Positions 36,577 to 45,453 of a stretch of 64,000 nucleotides of DNA are shown here, piece after piece. The position numbers and the translations under genes are program-made. Below the pieces are notes generated by a model that searched no databases, was not told the DNA's origin, and was given only the letters and a program-made list of their open reading frames with translations. This stretch comes from Lachnospira eligens (GTDB lineage: Bacteria > Bacillota > Clostridia > Lachnospirales > Lachnospiraceae): positions 167,709 to 231,708 of the forward strand of contig NZ_WKRD01000006.1 of the NCBI RefSeq assembly GCF_009680455.1. The letters run 5' to 3'. The first letter of the stretch is position 1; the number at the start of each line of letters is the position of its first letter.

Positions 36577-37533
36577 ATGGGATTATTCAAAGGGCAGTTT
36601 GCCAACGTAGTTGAATGGGAAGAGTACAGAGATGATATAATCTTCTGGAAATGGACCAACAGAGAAATCAAGAAAGGCAGTAAGCTGATTATCCGCGCCG
36701 GCCAGGATGCAATCTTTATGTACAATGGTAAGATTGAAGGTATTTTTAAGGACGAGGGAAGCTTTGATATTGAATCACAGATTATTCCATTCTTATCAAC
36801 ACTTAAAGGCTTTAAGTTTGGCTTCAACAGTGGAGTAAGAGCTGAAGTTTTATTCGTTAATACTAAGGAATTCACAGAGAAGTGGGGAACTAAGAATCCT
36901 ATTCTTATTCCAACACAGGCACTTCCAGGTGGCATGCCAATAAGAGCTTTCGGTAACTTCTCGTTTTCAGTATCTGATTACATTACGCTTATAGACAAGG
37001 TAGCAGGTGTAAAGCAGATGTACACTGTTGCAGATGTTAAGGAAAGAATATCAGCAGTTCTTGACCAGCTTCTTATGAAGTGGATTTCTAAAGAAGGCAA
37101 GGATATGTTTAATCTTCAGGCTAATGCTTATGATATCTCAGCGGGTATTAAGACAGACCTTGATATGGAGATGAGCAAGTTAGGAATCACAATAACAAGC
37201 TTTACTATCTCAAGCTTCTCTTATCCGGAAGAAGTACAGAAGATGACTAATAAGGCAGCTTCTCAGGCAATGGTTGGAGATATGAACAGATATACACAGA
37301 TGGCTATGGCTGATAGTATCGGCAATTCAAGAGGCGGTTCGAATATTGCCAGTGATATGATGCAGCTCCAGATGGGAATGCAGGTTGGACAGCAGATGAT
37401 GAATAACATGAATACTGCAATGAATAATAATGCAAATGTGTCAGGTGGCACAGCACCTAAGTTCTGTCCTAACTGTGGAACACCAACTAATGGCGCTAAG
37501 TTCTGTTCTAACTGTGGAACAAAGCTTGCATAA
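36577..37533 (+). CDS. YdjI-type SPFH domain protein with C-terminal zinc ribbons
   Basis: 318 residues. Residues about 20-240 form an SPFH/virion-core-like domain (FANVVEWEEYRDDIIFWKW at the start). The C-terminus carries two CxxC pairs, FCPNCGTPTNGAKFCSNCGT, a double zinc-ribbon half. Homologous to Bacillus YdjI, which is needed to place PspA at the membrane. Encoded directly after the PspA-like gene, so a two-protein envelope-stress unit is likely. The middle proteins of the Bacillus ydjFGHI operon are missing here. Confidence 0.87.
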   Translation: MGLFKGQFANVVEWEEYRDDIIFWKWTNREIKKGSKLIIRAGQDAIFMYNGKIEGIFKDEGSFDIESQIIPFLSTLKGFKFGFNSGVRAEVLFVNTKEFTEKWGTKNPILIPTQALPGGMPIRAFGNFSFSVSDYITLIDKVAGVKQMYTVADVKERISAVLDQLLMKWISKEGKDMFNLQANAYDISAGIKTDLDMEMSKLGITITSFTISSFSYPEEVQKMTNKAASQAMVGDMNRYTQMAMADSIGNSRGGSNIASDMMQLQMGMQVGQQMMNNMNTAMNNNANVSGGTAPKFCPNCGTPTNGAKFCSNCGTKLA

Positions 37534-37680
37534 TCTGACAATTAGTAATATGTGAATTTAATAAATAACAATCAGGGATGTTGTCATATTGGCTTGGCAA
37601 CATCCCGTTGTTTTTGTATAATGTGGTAGTTGGCAGAAATAAGGTGGATATAGATTTCACATTTGCATGAAGGTGGATAT

Positions 37681-40149
37681 ATGAGATTAGAAGATTTGAA
37701 TGACAGCCAGAAAAGGGCAGTTAAATATACAGATGGCGCGCTGCTTATTATTGCTGGGGCAGGCTCAGGAAAGACGCGTGTGCTTACGAACAGAATTGCA
37801 TATTTAATAGAAGAATGCGGAGTAGACCCATATAATATTATGGCAATTACATTTACTAATAAAGCTGCAAGAGAGATGAAAGAACGAGTTGAGACTACTG
37901 TGGCACAGGGTGCAGGGGCTGTATGGGTAAGTACATTCCACTCAACATGCGTGAGAATTTTAAGAAGATACATAGACAGAATTGGATACGATAATAACTT
38001 TACGATATATGATACGGACGACCAGAAGTCTGTAATCAAGGATATATGTAAGAAGATGAATATAGATACGAAGATGCTTAAAGAGCGTGCAATTATGAGT
38101 AAGATTTCATCTGCTAAAGATGAGTTAAAGACTCCTGATGAGTTCGAGCTTGAGGCAGGTAACGACTATAATCTTAGAAGAATTGCAGGTGTATACAGAG
38201 AATATCAGAAGACGCTTAAGCTTAACAATGCACTTGACTTTGATGACCTGATATTCAAGACGGTTGAGCTGTTCCAGAGTGATGCAGAGGTACTTGAGCA
38301 TTATCAGGACAGATTCAGATATATAATGGTCGACGAGTATCAGGATACTAATACATCACAGTTTAAGCTTGTTGCAATGCTTGCAGCAAAGTATGGCAAT
38401 ATATGTGTGGTTGGTGATGATGACCAGTCTATATATAAGTTCCGTGGAGCAAACATTTATAATATTCTTAACTTTGAAAATGTGTTCACAGGCGCTAAGG
38501 TTATAAAGCTTGAGCAGAATTACCGTTCGACGCAGACTATTCTTAATGCTGCAAATGCTGTGATAAGTAATAATATTGGCAGAAAGAGCAAGTCACTCTG
38601 GACTGATAACGGAGAGGGCGAGAAGGTCAATTATACTCTGTATGAGAACGGGTATGATGAGGCAGAAGGCGTTGCGAGTGGTATTGCAGAGTATGTAAGG
38701 GATGGCTGGAATTATAATGATGTTGCCATTCTTTACAGAACTAATGCACAGTCAAGAGCGCTCGAAGAAAAGCTGATGATTCACAACATTCCATATAAGA
38801 TATATGGCGGACAGAATTTCTATCAGCGAAAGGAAATCAAAGATATTCTTGCTTATCTTAAAACTATTGATAATGGTCTTGATGGTCAGGCGGTTAAGCG
38901 AATTATAAATGTTCCGAAGAGGGGGATTGGTAATACTACGATTGACAGATTGCAGGAATATGCAGATTTTAATGATATTACTTTCTGGGAAGCACTTGTC
39001 AATGCAAAGGATATTGACACAATAAAGAATGCGGCACTTTCCAAGTTAGAGCCATTTGTTGACCTTATTGGAAGACTGCGTGCCAAGGAAGAATTTATGT
39101 CATTAAAGGAGCTTGCTGAGGCTGTAATTGAGGATACAGGATATATTGAGAGCCTTTCACAGAATGAAACGGTGGAAGAGGTTGAGGCAAGACGCGAGAA
39201 TCTGGATGAATTCATTAATAAGGTTGTAAGCTATGAGGAGAGCTGTAAAGAAGCAGGCGAAGAGCCTACACTTTCAGGACTTCTTGAAGAAGTTGCCTTA
39301 ATAGCGGATATTGATAATCTTGATGAGTCAGAGCCTCATGTAATGCTTATGACGCTGCACAGTGCGAAAGGTCTGGAATTTCCAATCGTGTATATGACAG
39401 GAATGGAGGATGGACTTTTCCCAAGCTATATGACAATTGTGTCAGATGATTCAACTGAGATTGAGGAAGAGAGAAGACTGTGCTATGTTGGAATAACAAG
39501 AGCAGAGAAAATACTTAATCTTACAAGTGCCAAGTCGCGTATGGTGCGTGGTGAAACACAGATGAATAAGGTTTCAAGATTCATTAATGAAATTCCTAAA
39601 GAATATATGCACATAGAAAACAATTCCAGTGGGTATGCTAAAGGCAGGATTGCATATGGCGGGACATCAGATGAGCCAGATACAACAGGCATTAACATGC
39701 GTGCAACAGCCAGATCAATTCTTAGCAGCTACGGAAGCGGCACACCAGGCGGAAGGGCAGCAGGAACATATAGCTCAAGAAAGGTTAAGATAAATGGTGG
39801 TTCTAATCCGGGATTTGGAAAAGACCCTATGGAACTATTTGACCTTAAGAAACCAGAAAAGAGAAAGACTCCGGCAGATTCTGTAAGAAATGCTTATGCA
39901 GGAGTGCCTACACGAAGCGGCTTATCTTCAAGAAATGTAATAGGTGCTGCAAGAGGTGCAGATATAAGTGCAAAATCTTCAGGTGGACTTGGCTACAGTG
40001 TCGGTGATATGGTGAGCCATGTGAAATTCGGCGAAGGAAAGGTACTTGCTATAGAGGATTCAGCAAGAGACTATATGGTAACAGTTGAATTTGCAGAGTA
40101 CGGACAGAAGAAAATGCTGGCAGGATTTGCCAGACTTAAAAAACTATAA
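37681..40149 (+). CDS. pcrA: UvrD/PcrA-type ATP-dependent DNA helicase
   Basis: 822 residues from ATG 37681 (AAGGTGG upstream), preferred over an ATG 18 bp earlier. Superfamily 1A motifs are in order: Q-motif DLNDSQKRAV, Walker A AGAGSGKT, Ia TFTNKAAREM, II VDEYQDTN, III GDDDQSIYKFRGA, IV EQNYRST, V TLHSAKGLEF, VI GITRAEK. The C-terminal 150 residues are a low-complexity linker and a tudor-like end (VGDMVSHVKFGEGKVLAIE), which in PcrA contacts RNA polymerase. It acts in nucleotide-excision repair, transcription-coupled repair and removal of stalled complexes. Confidence 0.96.
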   Translation: MRLEDLNDSQKRAVKYTDGALLIIAGAGSGKTRVLTNRIAYLIEECGVDPYNIMAITFTNKAAREMKERVETTVAQGAGAVWVSTFHSTCVRILRRYIDRIGYDNNFTIYDTDDQKSVIKDICKKMNIDTKMLKERAIMSKISSAKDELKTPDEFELEAGNDYNLRRIAGVYREYQKTLKLNNALDFDDLIFKTVELFQSDAEVLEHYQDRFRYIMVDEYQDTNTSQFKLVAMLAAKYGNICVVGDDDQSIYKFRGANIYNILNFENVFTGAKVIKLEQNYRSTQTILNAANAVISNNIGRKSKSLWTDNGEGEKVNYTLYENGYDEAEGVASGIAEYVRDGWNYNDVAILYRTNAQSRALEEKLMIHNIPYKIYGGQNFYQRKEIKDILAYLKTIDNGLDGQAVKRIINVPKRGIGNTTIDRLQEYADFNDITFWEALVNAKDIDTIKNAALSKLEPFVDLIGRLRAKEEFMSLKELAEAVIEDTGYIESLSQNETVEEVEARRENLDEFINKVVSYEESCKEAGEEPTLSGLLEEVALIADIDNLDESEPHVMLMTLHSAKGLEFPIVYMTGMEDGLFPSYMTIVSDDSTEIEEERRLCYVGITRAEKILNLTSAKSRMVRGETQMNKVSRFINEIPKEYMHIENNSSGYAKGRIAYGGTSDEPDTTGINMRATARSILSSYGSGTPGGRAAGTYSSRKVKINGGSNPGFGKDPMELFDLKKPEKRKTPADSVRNAYAGVPTRSGLSSRNVIGAARGADISAKSSGGLGYSVGDMVSHVKFGEGKVLAIEDSARDYMVTVEFAEYGQKKMLAGFARLKKL

Positions 40150-40215
40150 TGACAAATGTTTAACGCTATGCTATAATACATTTATTAAATCCGTGGTATG
40201 AAAGGAGATATTGTT

Positions 40216-40488
40216 ATGAGTAAAGAAAAATTAGATGAGCTTATCGCAGCTACTAAATTAGGAGAACTTATTAGCAAGAAGGAAGATGAAGATAAGAAAT
40301 GCTGCAAGAAGTGCAGCACAATTATCATAGCTGTTCTTGCTATCGTTGGTGCAGTTGCAGCAGTTGCTGGTATCGCTTATGCTGTATACAGATATTTTAC
40401 ACCAGATTATTTAGATGACTTCGATGATGAAGATTTCGAAGACGAAGATTTTGACGATGATTTCGAGGATGAAGACATCGAGAAGTAA
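40216..40488 (+). CDS. Small single-pass membrane protein with an acidic tail, 90 aa
   Basis: N-terminal charged region with a CCKKC motif, one transmembrane helix (STIIIAVLAIVGAVAAVAGI) and a C-terminal tail made of Asp/Glu/Phe repeats (FDDEDFEDEDFDDDFEDED). AAAGGAGAT lies 8 nt before ATG 40216; an ATG 18 bp earlier is rejected for lack of spacing. Similar short proteins occur next to envelope genes in Lachnospiraceae. Function unknown; the acid tail may bind cations or a basic partner. Confidence 0.75.
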   Translation: MSKEKLDELIAATKLGELISKKEDEDKKCCKKCSTIIIAVLAIVGAVAAVAGIAYAVYRYFTPDYLDDFDDEDFEDEDFDDDFEDEDIEK

Positions 40489-40510
40489 TGTAATAAGTGC
40501 GATATGATTG

Positions 40511-40568
40511 AAAGCCACAGCCGGCTTGATATGTCCATTAGGATATGTCAGCGGTTGTGGCTTTTTTA
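40511..40568 (+). terminator. Intrinsic terminator
   Basis: AAAGCCACA...CCG pairs with CGG...TTGTGGCTTT, with an inner GATATGTCC/GGATATGTC stem, followed by T6. Confidence 0.9.
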
Positions 40569-40678
40569 TTGCATAATATTTAATTATTTCTTAATTGACA
40601 TATGGGTGTAATCAGTGTTATATTACTCAACCCTGTTATTAAGAAAAATTTAAGGGGAGGAAAGGAAATCAGGAATTT

Positions 40679-41740
40679 ATGACATTTTATCAGGAATTAC
40701 AGTTAAGCTCGGCTGGTTCAAAACAGCTTATCAAGAACACACAGGATTCTAAGGAGAAAAGAAGACATATTCTTATATATAATTTTAAGGTGTATCTGGT
40801 TATGATATTCTGCGTCGCAGTAGTTACAGTATTCAGTAAGCTGCTGGGGAATAACAATAGTGTTGTCGGAGTTACAGTGCTTCTTGCGGTGCTGGTATTA
40901 AGACAGGCGGATTTTGGAATTAAGACATCACATGGATTGATTTCGATAATGGGAATATATGCGATATTGATAGCAGGACCGAGGGTTTCCAATATGGTAC
41001 CGCCAGTTGCTGCATTTGTAATAAATGTTGTGTGTATTATGCTTCTTATGATAATGGGATGTCACAATGTAATTATGTATAATCATTCAACATTCGTTCT
41101 CGGGTATCTTTTGTTGCAGGGATATGATGTCACAGGCCATGAATATATGATGAGAGTTGTGGGACTGCTTGCCGGGATGTTAGTATGCATGATTATTTTT
41201 TATAAGAATCAGAGGAACAGACCATATAGAAGAACATTCTGGGATTTGTTTAAGGAATTTAATATTAATTCAGCAAGGACAAGATGGTATATTAAGCTTA
41301 CATTTATCGTATCAAGCGCTATGCTGATTGTTTCACTGATGGGACTGCCTAGGGCAATGTGGATTGGAATTGCGTGCATGTCAGTGTGTCTGCCGTTTTC
41401 TAAAGATGTTGATAAGAGAATTGGAAACAGGGCATTGTTTAATGTTGTTGGATGTGCGATTTTTGCAGTGATGTATATAGTTCTGCCAGAATCAATGTAT
41501 CCGTATATAGGCATGATAGGTGGTATCGGAGTCGGATATTCCGCTGGTTATGCATGGCAGACAGCTTTTAATACATTTGGCGCATTATCAATTGCGGCGG
41601 GACTTTTTGGAATGCCTTATGCAGTTGGATTACGTATAGGACTGAATGCTGCCGGGGCTGTTTATACATGGCTGTGTGACAAGGTACTTGAAAGAATACA
41701 TTCTGCAGTGCAGGCAAAGAATGTCAGCGTGGTGGAGTAA
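40679..41740 (+). CDS. FUSC-like multi-pass membrane protein, 353 aa
   Basis: About eight to ten hydrophobic helices in two sets of about five, separated by a short cytoplasmic stretch (KNQRNRPYRRTFWDLFKEFN, near residue 180). This is the arrangement of the FUSC/aromatic-acid-exporter type (ArAE_1-like). The second set holds RAMWIGIACMSVCLPFS. GGGGAGGAAAGG lies about 13 nt before the ATG, slightly far. Substrate unknown. Monocistronic. Confidence 0.7.
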   Translation: MTFYQELQLSSAGSKQLIKNTQDSKEKRRHILIYNFKVYLVMIFCVAVVTVFSKLLGNNNSVVGVTVLLAVLVLRQADFGIKTSHGLISIMGIYAILIAGPRVSNMVPPVAAFVINVVCIMLLMIMGCHNVIMYNHSTFVLGYLLLQGYDVTGHEYMMRVVGLLAGMLVCMIIFYKNQRNRPYRRTFWDLFKEFNINSARTRWYIKLTFIVSSAMLIVSLMGLPRAMWIGIACMSVCLPFSKDVDKRIGNRALFNVVGCAIFAVMYIVLPESMYPYIGMIGGIGVGYSAGYAWQTAFNTFGALSIAAGLFGMPYAVGLRIGLNAAGAVYTWLCDKVLERIHSAVQAKNVSVVE

Positions 41741-41871
41741 ATGTGACTACTATACTTTAGCACATTTTTCTGATAATATTATATAAGGTATGCCGTTATG
41801 TGAATAAGTGCTGCCAGAAACTATTAATATGTTAATAACAGGCACAATTCATGTGCGGAATGGAGTATAGA

Positions 41872-43539
41872 TTGAAAAAAGGAAGCGTATACGAAGGTAA
41901 AGTTGAAAAGGTTGATTTCCCTAACAAGGCGACAGTGTGGGTGACAGATGAGGACGGACAGAAGGAAAAGGCAATCGTCAAGAATGCAATTCCTGGACAG
42001 ACTGTCAGATTCTGCGTGAATAAGAAAAGAAAAGGACACTGCGAAGGCAGACTTATGGAAGTTGTTGAGAAGAGTCCGCTTGAAACCAACCCGGCATGTC
42101 CACATTTTGGCAAATGTGGTGGCTGCACTTACCAGACAGTAGCTTATGAGGAACAGTTAAAGATTAAGAGCGCACAGGTGGAAAAGCTTCTTAGCGAAGT
42201 TGTTTCGGGAGAGCTTCCATTTGAGGGGATAATCGGAAGTCCGGTTACAGAAGAATACCGTAACAAGATGGAATTTTCATTTGGTGATGAGTACAAGGAC
42301 GGACCGCTTGCACTCGGACTTCATAAACGAAACAGCATGTATGATATTGTTCCGGTTACAGAGTGTAAGATTATTGATGAGGATTACAGAAAGATTCTCA
42401 CATGCGTTCAGGATTATGTAATAGAGAAGGAGCTTCCTTTCCAGCACAAGTTAAGCCACGAGGGGTATCTGCGTCATCTTCTTGTAAGAAAGTCTGTAAA
42501 GACAGGACAGATTCTTGTTGATATCGTAACAACGACTCAGATTGAGCATGATTTCACAGAGCTTGTAAACCGCCTGACATCAATTGAATATAAGGGCACT
42601 CTTACAGGTGTTCTCCATACATTTAACGACAGCCTTGCAGATGCAGTAATTAACGAGAAAACTGAGCTTCTGTATGGTCAGGATTATATTGAAGAGGAGC
42701 TTCTTGGGCTGCGTTTCAAGATAACACCGTTTTCATTCTTCCAGACTAATTCTCTTGGAGCGGAAGTGCTTTACTCTAAGGCGAGGGAGTATGTGCTTTC
42801 TGGCGGATTTGGAGATGTGGCTGGCAGCAAACCGGTTATATATGACCTGTATACAGGTACGGGTACGATTGCGCAGATGTTATCTCCAGTTGCCAGCAAG
42901 GTTATCGGTGTTGAGATTGTTGCGGAAGCTGTTGAGGCTGCCAAGAAGAATGCAGCCCAGAACGGTCTTACTAACTGTGAGTTCATTGCAGATGATGTCT
43001 TAAAGGCACTTGATAATATTGAGATTAAGCCAGATTTCATCGTACTTGACCCACCTCGTGACGGAATCCACCCTAAGGCACTTGAAAAGATTATTGATTA
43101 CGGTGTTGACAGAATGGTGTACATTTCCTGCAAGCCTACTTCGCTTGCAAGAGACCTTGTTACTCTGCAGGAGAGAGGGTATAAGGTGGAGAAGTGTTGT
43201 TGCGTTGATATGTTTCCTAATACGGGGCATGTAGAGACGGTTGTTCTTTTGTCCCAACAAAAACCAGATGACACGATAGAGATCGACTTAGACTTGGACG
43301 AGCTGGATGCTACCAGTGCCGAGTTGAAAGCAACCTATCAGGAAATCAAAGATTATGTGCTGAAAGAATTTGGCTTGAAGGTTTCAAATTTATATATTTC
43401 TCAGGTAAAACGCAAATGTGGAATTGAAGTGGGAGAAAACTATAATCTTCCAAAATCAGAAAATGCAAGAGTTCCACAATGCCCGAAAGAGAAAGAAGAT
43501 GCTATCAAGGCTGCCCTGAAATATTTTGCGATGATCTAA
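41872..43539 (+). CDS. rlmD: 23S rRNA (uracil-C5)-methyltransferase RlmD with a foreign C-terminal tail
   Basis: The frame opens at ATG 41851, but the likely start is TTG 41872 (MKKGSVYEGKVEKVDFPNK), with TGGAG 6 nt upstream. Domains: TRAM fold (about 1-60), 4Fe-4S cysteines (CPHFGKCGGC), methyltransferase core with SAM loop LYTGTGTIAQ, VLDPPRDG and catalytic Cys YISCKPTS. The normal protein would end near GHVETVVLLS. Here about 95 further residues follow (QQKPDDTIEIDLDLDELDAT to KYFAMI), encoded by the mobile element that is inserted at this point. The tail contains a segment (EIKDYVLKEFGLKVSNLYIS) homologous to the tail of the element's recombinase. The catalytic core looks intact. Confidence 0.93.
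   Translation: MKKGSVYEGKVEKVDFPNKATVWVTDEDGQKEKAIVKNAIPGQTVRFCVNKKRKGHCEGRLMEVVEKSPLETNPACPHFGKCGGCTYQTVAYEEQLKIKSAQVEKLLSEVVSGELPFEGIIGSPVTEEYRNKMEFSFGDEYKDGPLALGLHKRNSMYDIVPVTECKIIDEDYRKILTCVQDYVIEKELPFQHKLSHEGYLRHLLVRKSVKTGQILVDIVTTTQIEHDFTELVNRLTSIEYKGTLTGVLHTFNDSLADAVINEKTELLYGQDYIEEELLGLRFKITPFSFFQTNSLGAEVLYSKAREYVLSGGFGDVAGSKPVIYDLYTGTGTIAQMLSPVASKVIGVEIVAEAVEAAKKNAAQNGLTNCEFIADDVLKALDNIEIKPDFIVLDPPRDGIHPKALEKIIDYGVDRMVYISCKPTSLARDLVTLQERGYKVEKCCCVDMFPNTGHVETVVLLSQQKPDDTIEIDLDLDELDATSAELKATYQEIKDYVLKEFGLKVSNLYISQVKRKCGIEVGENYNLPKSENARVPQCPKEKEDAIKAALKYFAMI
43231..43271 (+). other. Left attachment site inside rlmD
   Basis: GTAGAGACGGTTGTTCTTTT and the following 21 bases encode VETVVLLSQQKPD. 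It matches the right site at 63499 in phase. The shared core GAGACGGT is at 43234-43241; crossover is presumably within or next to it. Confidence 0.8.
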
Positions 43540-43570
43540 GGACATCGCTGATTTCAAGGAGGAATAACAC

Positions 43571-43942
43571 ATGAAAAGCACATTTGAAAAAATGGGTGGA
43601 ACCTACACACTTGGAGCAGACGGAATTTACTATCCGAATCTTGTCAGTACAGATGAAGAACCGCATTATGGGAAATATGGAATGATGCGGAAAACGTATC
43701 TGAAAGAGCATCGTCCGGCAATGTATTCACTGTATATGTTGGAAGACAGACTGACAGAACATCTGAATGCCGTAGACAACGAAGCACAGGAGAGAATGGA
43801 TATTCTGGTGCGTCAGATGATGGAGAGGCAGAGCATTACGGAAGAATTGAAAGCTCGTGACCAGATGGCATGGGTCAGAGCAGTAAATGGTATTCGTAAT
43901 ATGGCAGAAGAGATTGTGTTAAATGAATTGATTTACAGGTAA
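43571..43942 (+). CDS. tnpV: Transposon-encoded protein TnpV
   Basis: 123 residues, starting MKSTFEKMGGTYTLGADGIY, with YLKEHRPAMYSLYMLEDRL in the middle and AEEIVLNELIYR at the end. This is the TnpV family found near the ends of clostridial mobilizable transposons. Function not established; a small helical protein. AAGGAGG lies 8 nt before the ATG. Situated directly after the swapped tail of rlmD, so it is the first complete gene of the element. A broken second copy of its 3' end lies at 45,061. Confidence 0.85.
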   Translation: MKSTFEKMGGTYTLGADGIYYPNLVSTDEEPHYGKYGMMRKTYLKEHRPAMYSLYMLEDRLTEHLNAVDNEAQERMDILVRQMMERQSITEELKARDQMAWVRAVNGIRNMAEEIVLNELIYR

Positions 43943-43947
43943 ACAAA

Positions 43948-43991
43948 GAGCTGAACAGGTAGGAAGAAAAATCCTATTTGTTCAGCTTTTG
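43948..43991 (+). terminator. Terminator after tnpV
   Basis: AGCTGAACA pairs with TGTTCAGCT, inner AGGA/TCCT, then TTTTGTGTTT. Confidence 0.8.
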
Positions 43992-44011
43992 TGTTTATAA
44001 GAGTTCTAAGA

Positions 44012-44075
44012 AGAATCGAATTACAATTCCATATCAGGTGACTTTTTCTAAGTTCCGGAAGGCTGGTTTTTTCCG
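44012..44075 (-). pseudogene. Remnant of a relaxase (mobA) 3' end
   Basis: Aligned to the last 60 bp of the intact relaxase (48103 onward). ATTACAATTCCATATCA (44020-44036) is identical to 48102-48118, and GACTTTTTCT, AGGCTG and CCG blocks follow in register. On the minus strand it still encodes KKSPDMEL and a stop, compared with KKSYDMEL in the intact gene, but an in-frame stop lies just before. It is a fossil of a second copy of the element backbone. Confidence 0.8.
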
Positions 44076-44263
44076 TCATAGTCATAAGTTGCCGATTTAA
44101 TTATTCCATAGTATGCCTTAAAAAATATTCGAAGATAACTTTATAGAAATAATCATGATGGGGAGATTATTTGATGAATTTTGTGTTAATATTCTGCAAT
44201 TCTACTGCTGGTCGATTGATTTATGCGTACTCCCATTATAATATGTGTGCAGGAGGTGGATGT

Positions 44264-45025
44264 ATGTATCAAATTAGTAATGAAAAATTTGGTTTATTTG
44301 TAACCGAATTAAGAAAGGAAAAGAATTTAACTCAAAAGGATTTGGCTGAAAAATTATATGTATCAGATAAAACAGTTAGTAAATGGGAACGTGGTCTTAG
44401 TATGCCTAATGTCGTATTACTCATACCAATAGCTGATATATTAGATGTTACCGTTACAGAATTGTTACGTGGAGAAAAAATAGATACACAGAAAAATATT
44501 GATACAAAAGAAGTCGAGGAATTGGTAGTAGGCTCTCTCGATATGGCTGTTAGGAATTCTATTCATCAGCATAGAAAAAACTGGATATTAGCATATTTGC
44601 TATGTTTTTTAATATCTATTACAGAAATTATTATGTTAGTTGCATCTGGGAATTCAATAGCAGAGATGAAAGGTGATATATTGCTGGTTACAGGGTTAAT
44701 GCTTTTATTTGGTGCATGGTTTTGTTTCTTTGCCAAAGACATGTTACCAACATATTATGATGCCAACAAGATAAATTATGTTTCACAAGGAATTTTTAGA
44801 ATACATCTAGTGGGTTTATCCTTTAACAATGGAAATTGGATGTACATCTGTACAACTTTAAAAATTTGGACACTTGCAACGGTTGTTCTATATCCTCTTG
44901 CAGGTATTATAATAATCAATTGTCTCAATATAGCTTTATGGGATATTTTAAATAAAATTTTCTTAATTATGATATTAGGTGGTATGGTAGTTTCGATTTA
45001 CATTATCGGGAAAAAATACGAATAA
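44264..45025 (+). CDS. XRE-family regulator with four transmembrane helices, 253 aa
   Basis: Residues about 5-70 are a Cro/C1 helix-turn-helix (NLTQKDLAEKLYVSDKTVSKWE, then GLSMPN). After a linker the C-terminal half holds four hydrophobic helices (WILAYLLCFLISITEIIML, DILLVTGLMLLFGAWFCFF, ATVVLYPLAGIIIINCLN, IFLIMILGGMVVSIYII). Such membrane-tethered regulators are common in Firmicute mobile cargo. The start at 44264 is chosen because AGGAGGTGGATGT precedes it. Codon use is more AT-rich than the neighbours. Target unknown, perhaps nearby cargo. Confidence 0.8.
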   Translation: MYQISNEKFGLFVTELRKEKNLTQKDLAEKLYVSDKTVSKWERGLSMPNVVLLIPIADILDVTVTELLRGEKIDTQKNIDTKEVEELVVGSLDMAVRNSIHQHRKNWILAYLLCFLISITEIIMLVASGNSIAEMKGDILLVTGLMLLFGAWFCFFAKDMLPTYYDANKINYVSQGIFRIHLVGLSFNNGNWMYICTTLKIWTLATVVLYPLAGIIIINCLNIALWDILNKIFLIMILGGMVVSIYIIGKKYE

Positions 45026-45060
45026 TTAAATTACCTGCTATCGTTGTGGATATTACTAAT

Positions 45061-45132
45061 TTACAACATTCTTCATGGGAAATAAGGAATGATGCAGAAG
45101 AGATTGTGTTAAGCGAATTAGCGTACATTTAA
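45061..45132 (+). pseudogene. Remnant of a second tnpV 3' end
   Basis: Encodes RNDAEEIVLSELAYI and a stop, compared with the RNMAEEIVLNELIYR end of the intact tnpV. No start or upstream part remains. It marks another junction between duplicated element backbones and is followed by a strong terminator. Confidence 0.8.
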
Positions 45133-45137
45133 AACGT

Positions 45138-45163
45138 GGAAAGCTCCTTCGGGAGCTTTTTGC
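45138..45163 (+). terminator. Intrinsic terminator after tnpV remnant
   Basis: AAAGCTCC-TTCG-GGAGCTTTTT, a UUCG tetraloop hairpin (45140-45161). Confidence 0.93.
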
Positions 45164-45244
45164 TGGTTATCAAGAAAGTATATAGAAAATGCATTAATCA
45201 TATGGTATGATTTGAACAGAAGATAGAATCTTATGAAGTAAGAA

Positions 45245-45430
45245 GAATATTTTGGAGGAACGTAACTTAGAAGTTACAGAATTAAGTTAATCGTGCCATA
45301 TGGCTTGATTATAAACGCAAAGATAAAAACGCAACGTACATCTTTGATGTGCCAGAGCCGGTAGGTAGCCCGGCCGTCCTATATAAATAGGGTAAGTAAC
45401 CTGCCCCTCCGGGTTGTCCATTCTTTGTTC
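45245..45430 (+). ncRNA. Probable yjdF-type riboswitch
   Basis: The long leader of the YjdF-family gene is clearly structured: GTAACTT/AAGTTAC (45261-45276), CAAAGAT/ATCTTTG, GGTAGGTAGCC...GGTAAGTAACCTGCCC and CCTAT/ATAGGG. Family knowledge: yjdF genes of Firmicutes are controlled by the yjdF RNA motif, which senses azaaromatic compounds. The assignment rests on this context and the dense structure; I could not align it to the covariance model. No separate intrinsic terminator is visible, so control is probably translational. Confidence 0.6.
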
Positions 45431-45453
45431 AATCAATTTTAGGAGGGATTCTT

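Noticed and set aside
41851..41871. ATG 41851 as the rlmD start
   Set aside because: No ribosome site; the TTG at 41872 has TGGAG at good distance and gives the family-typical N-terminus.
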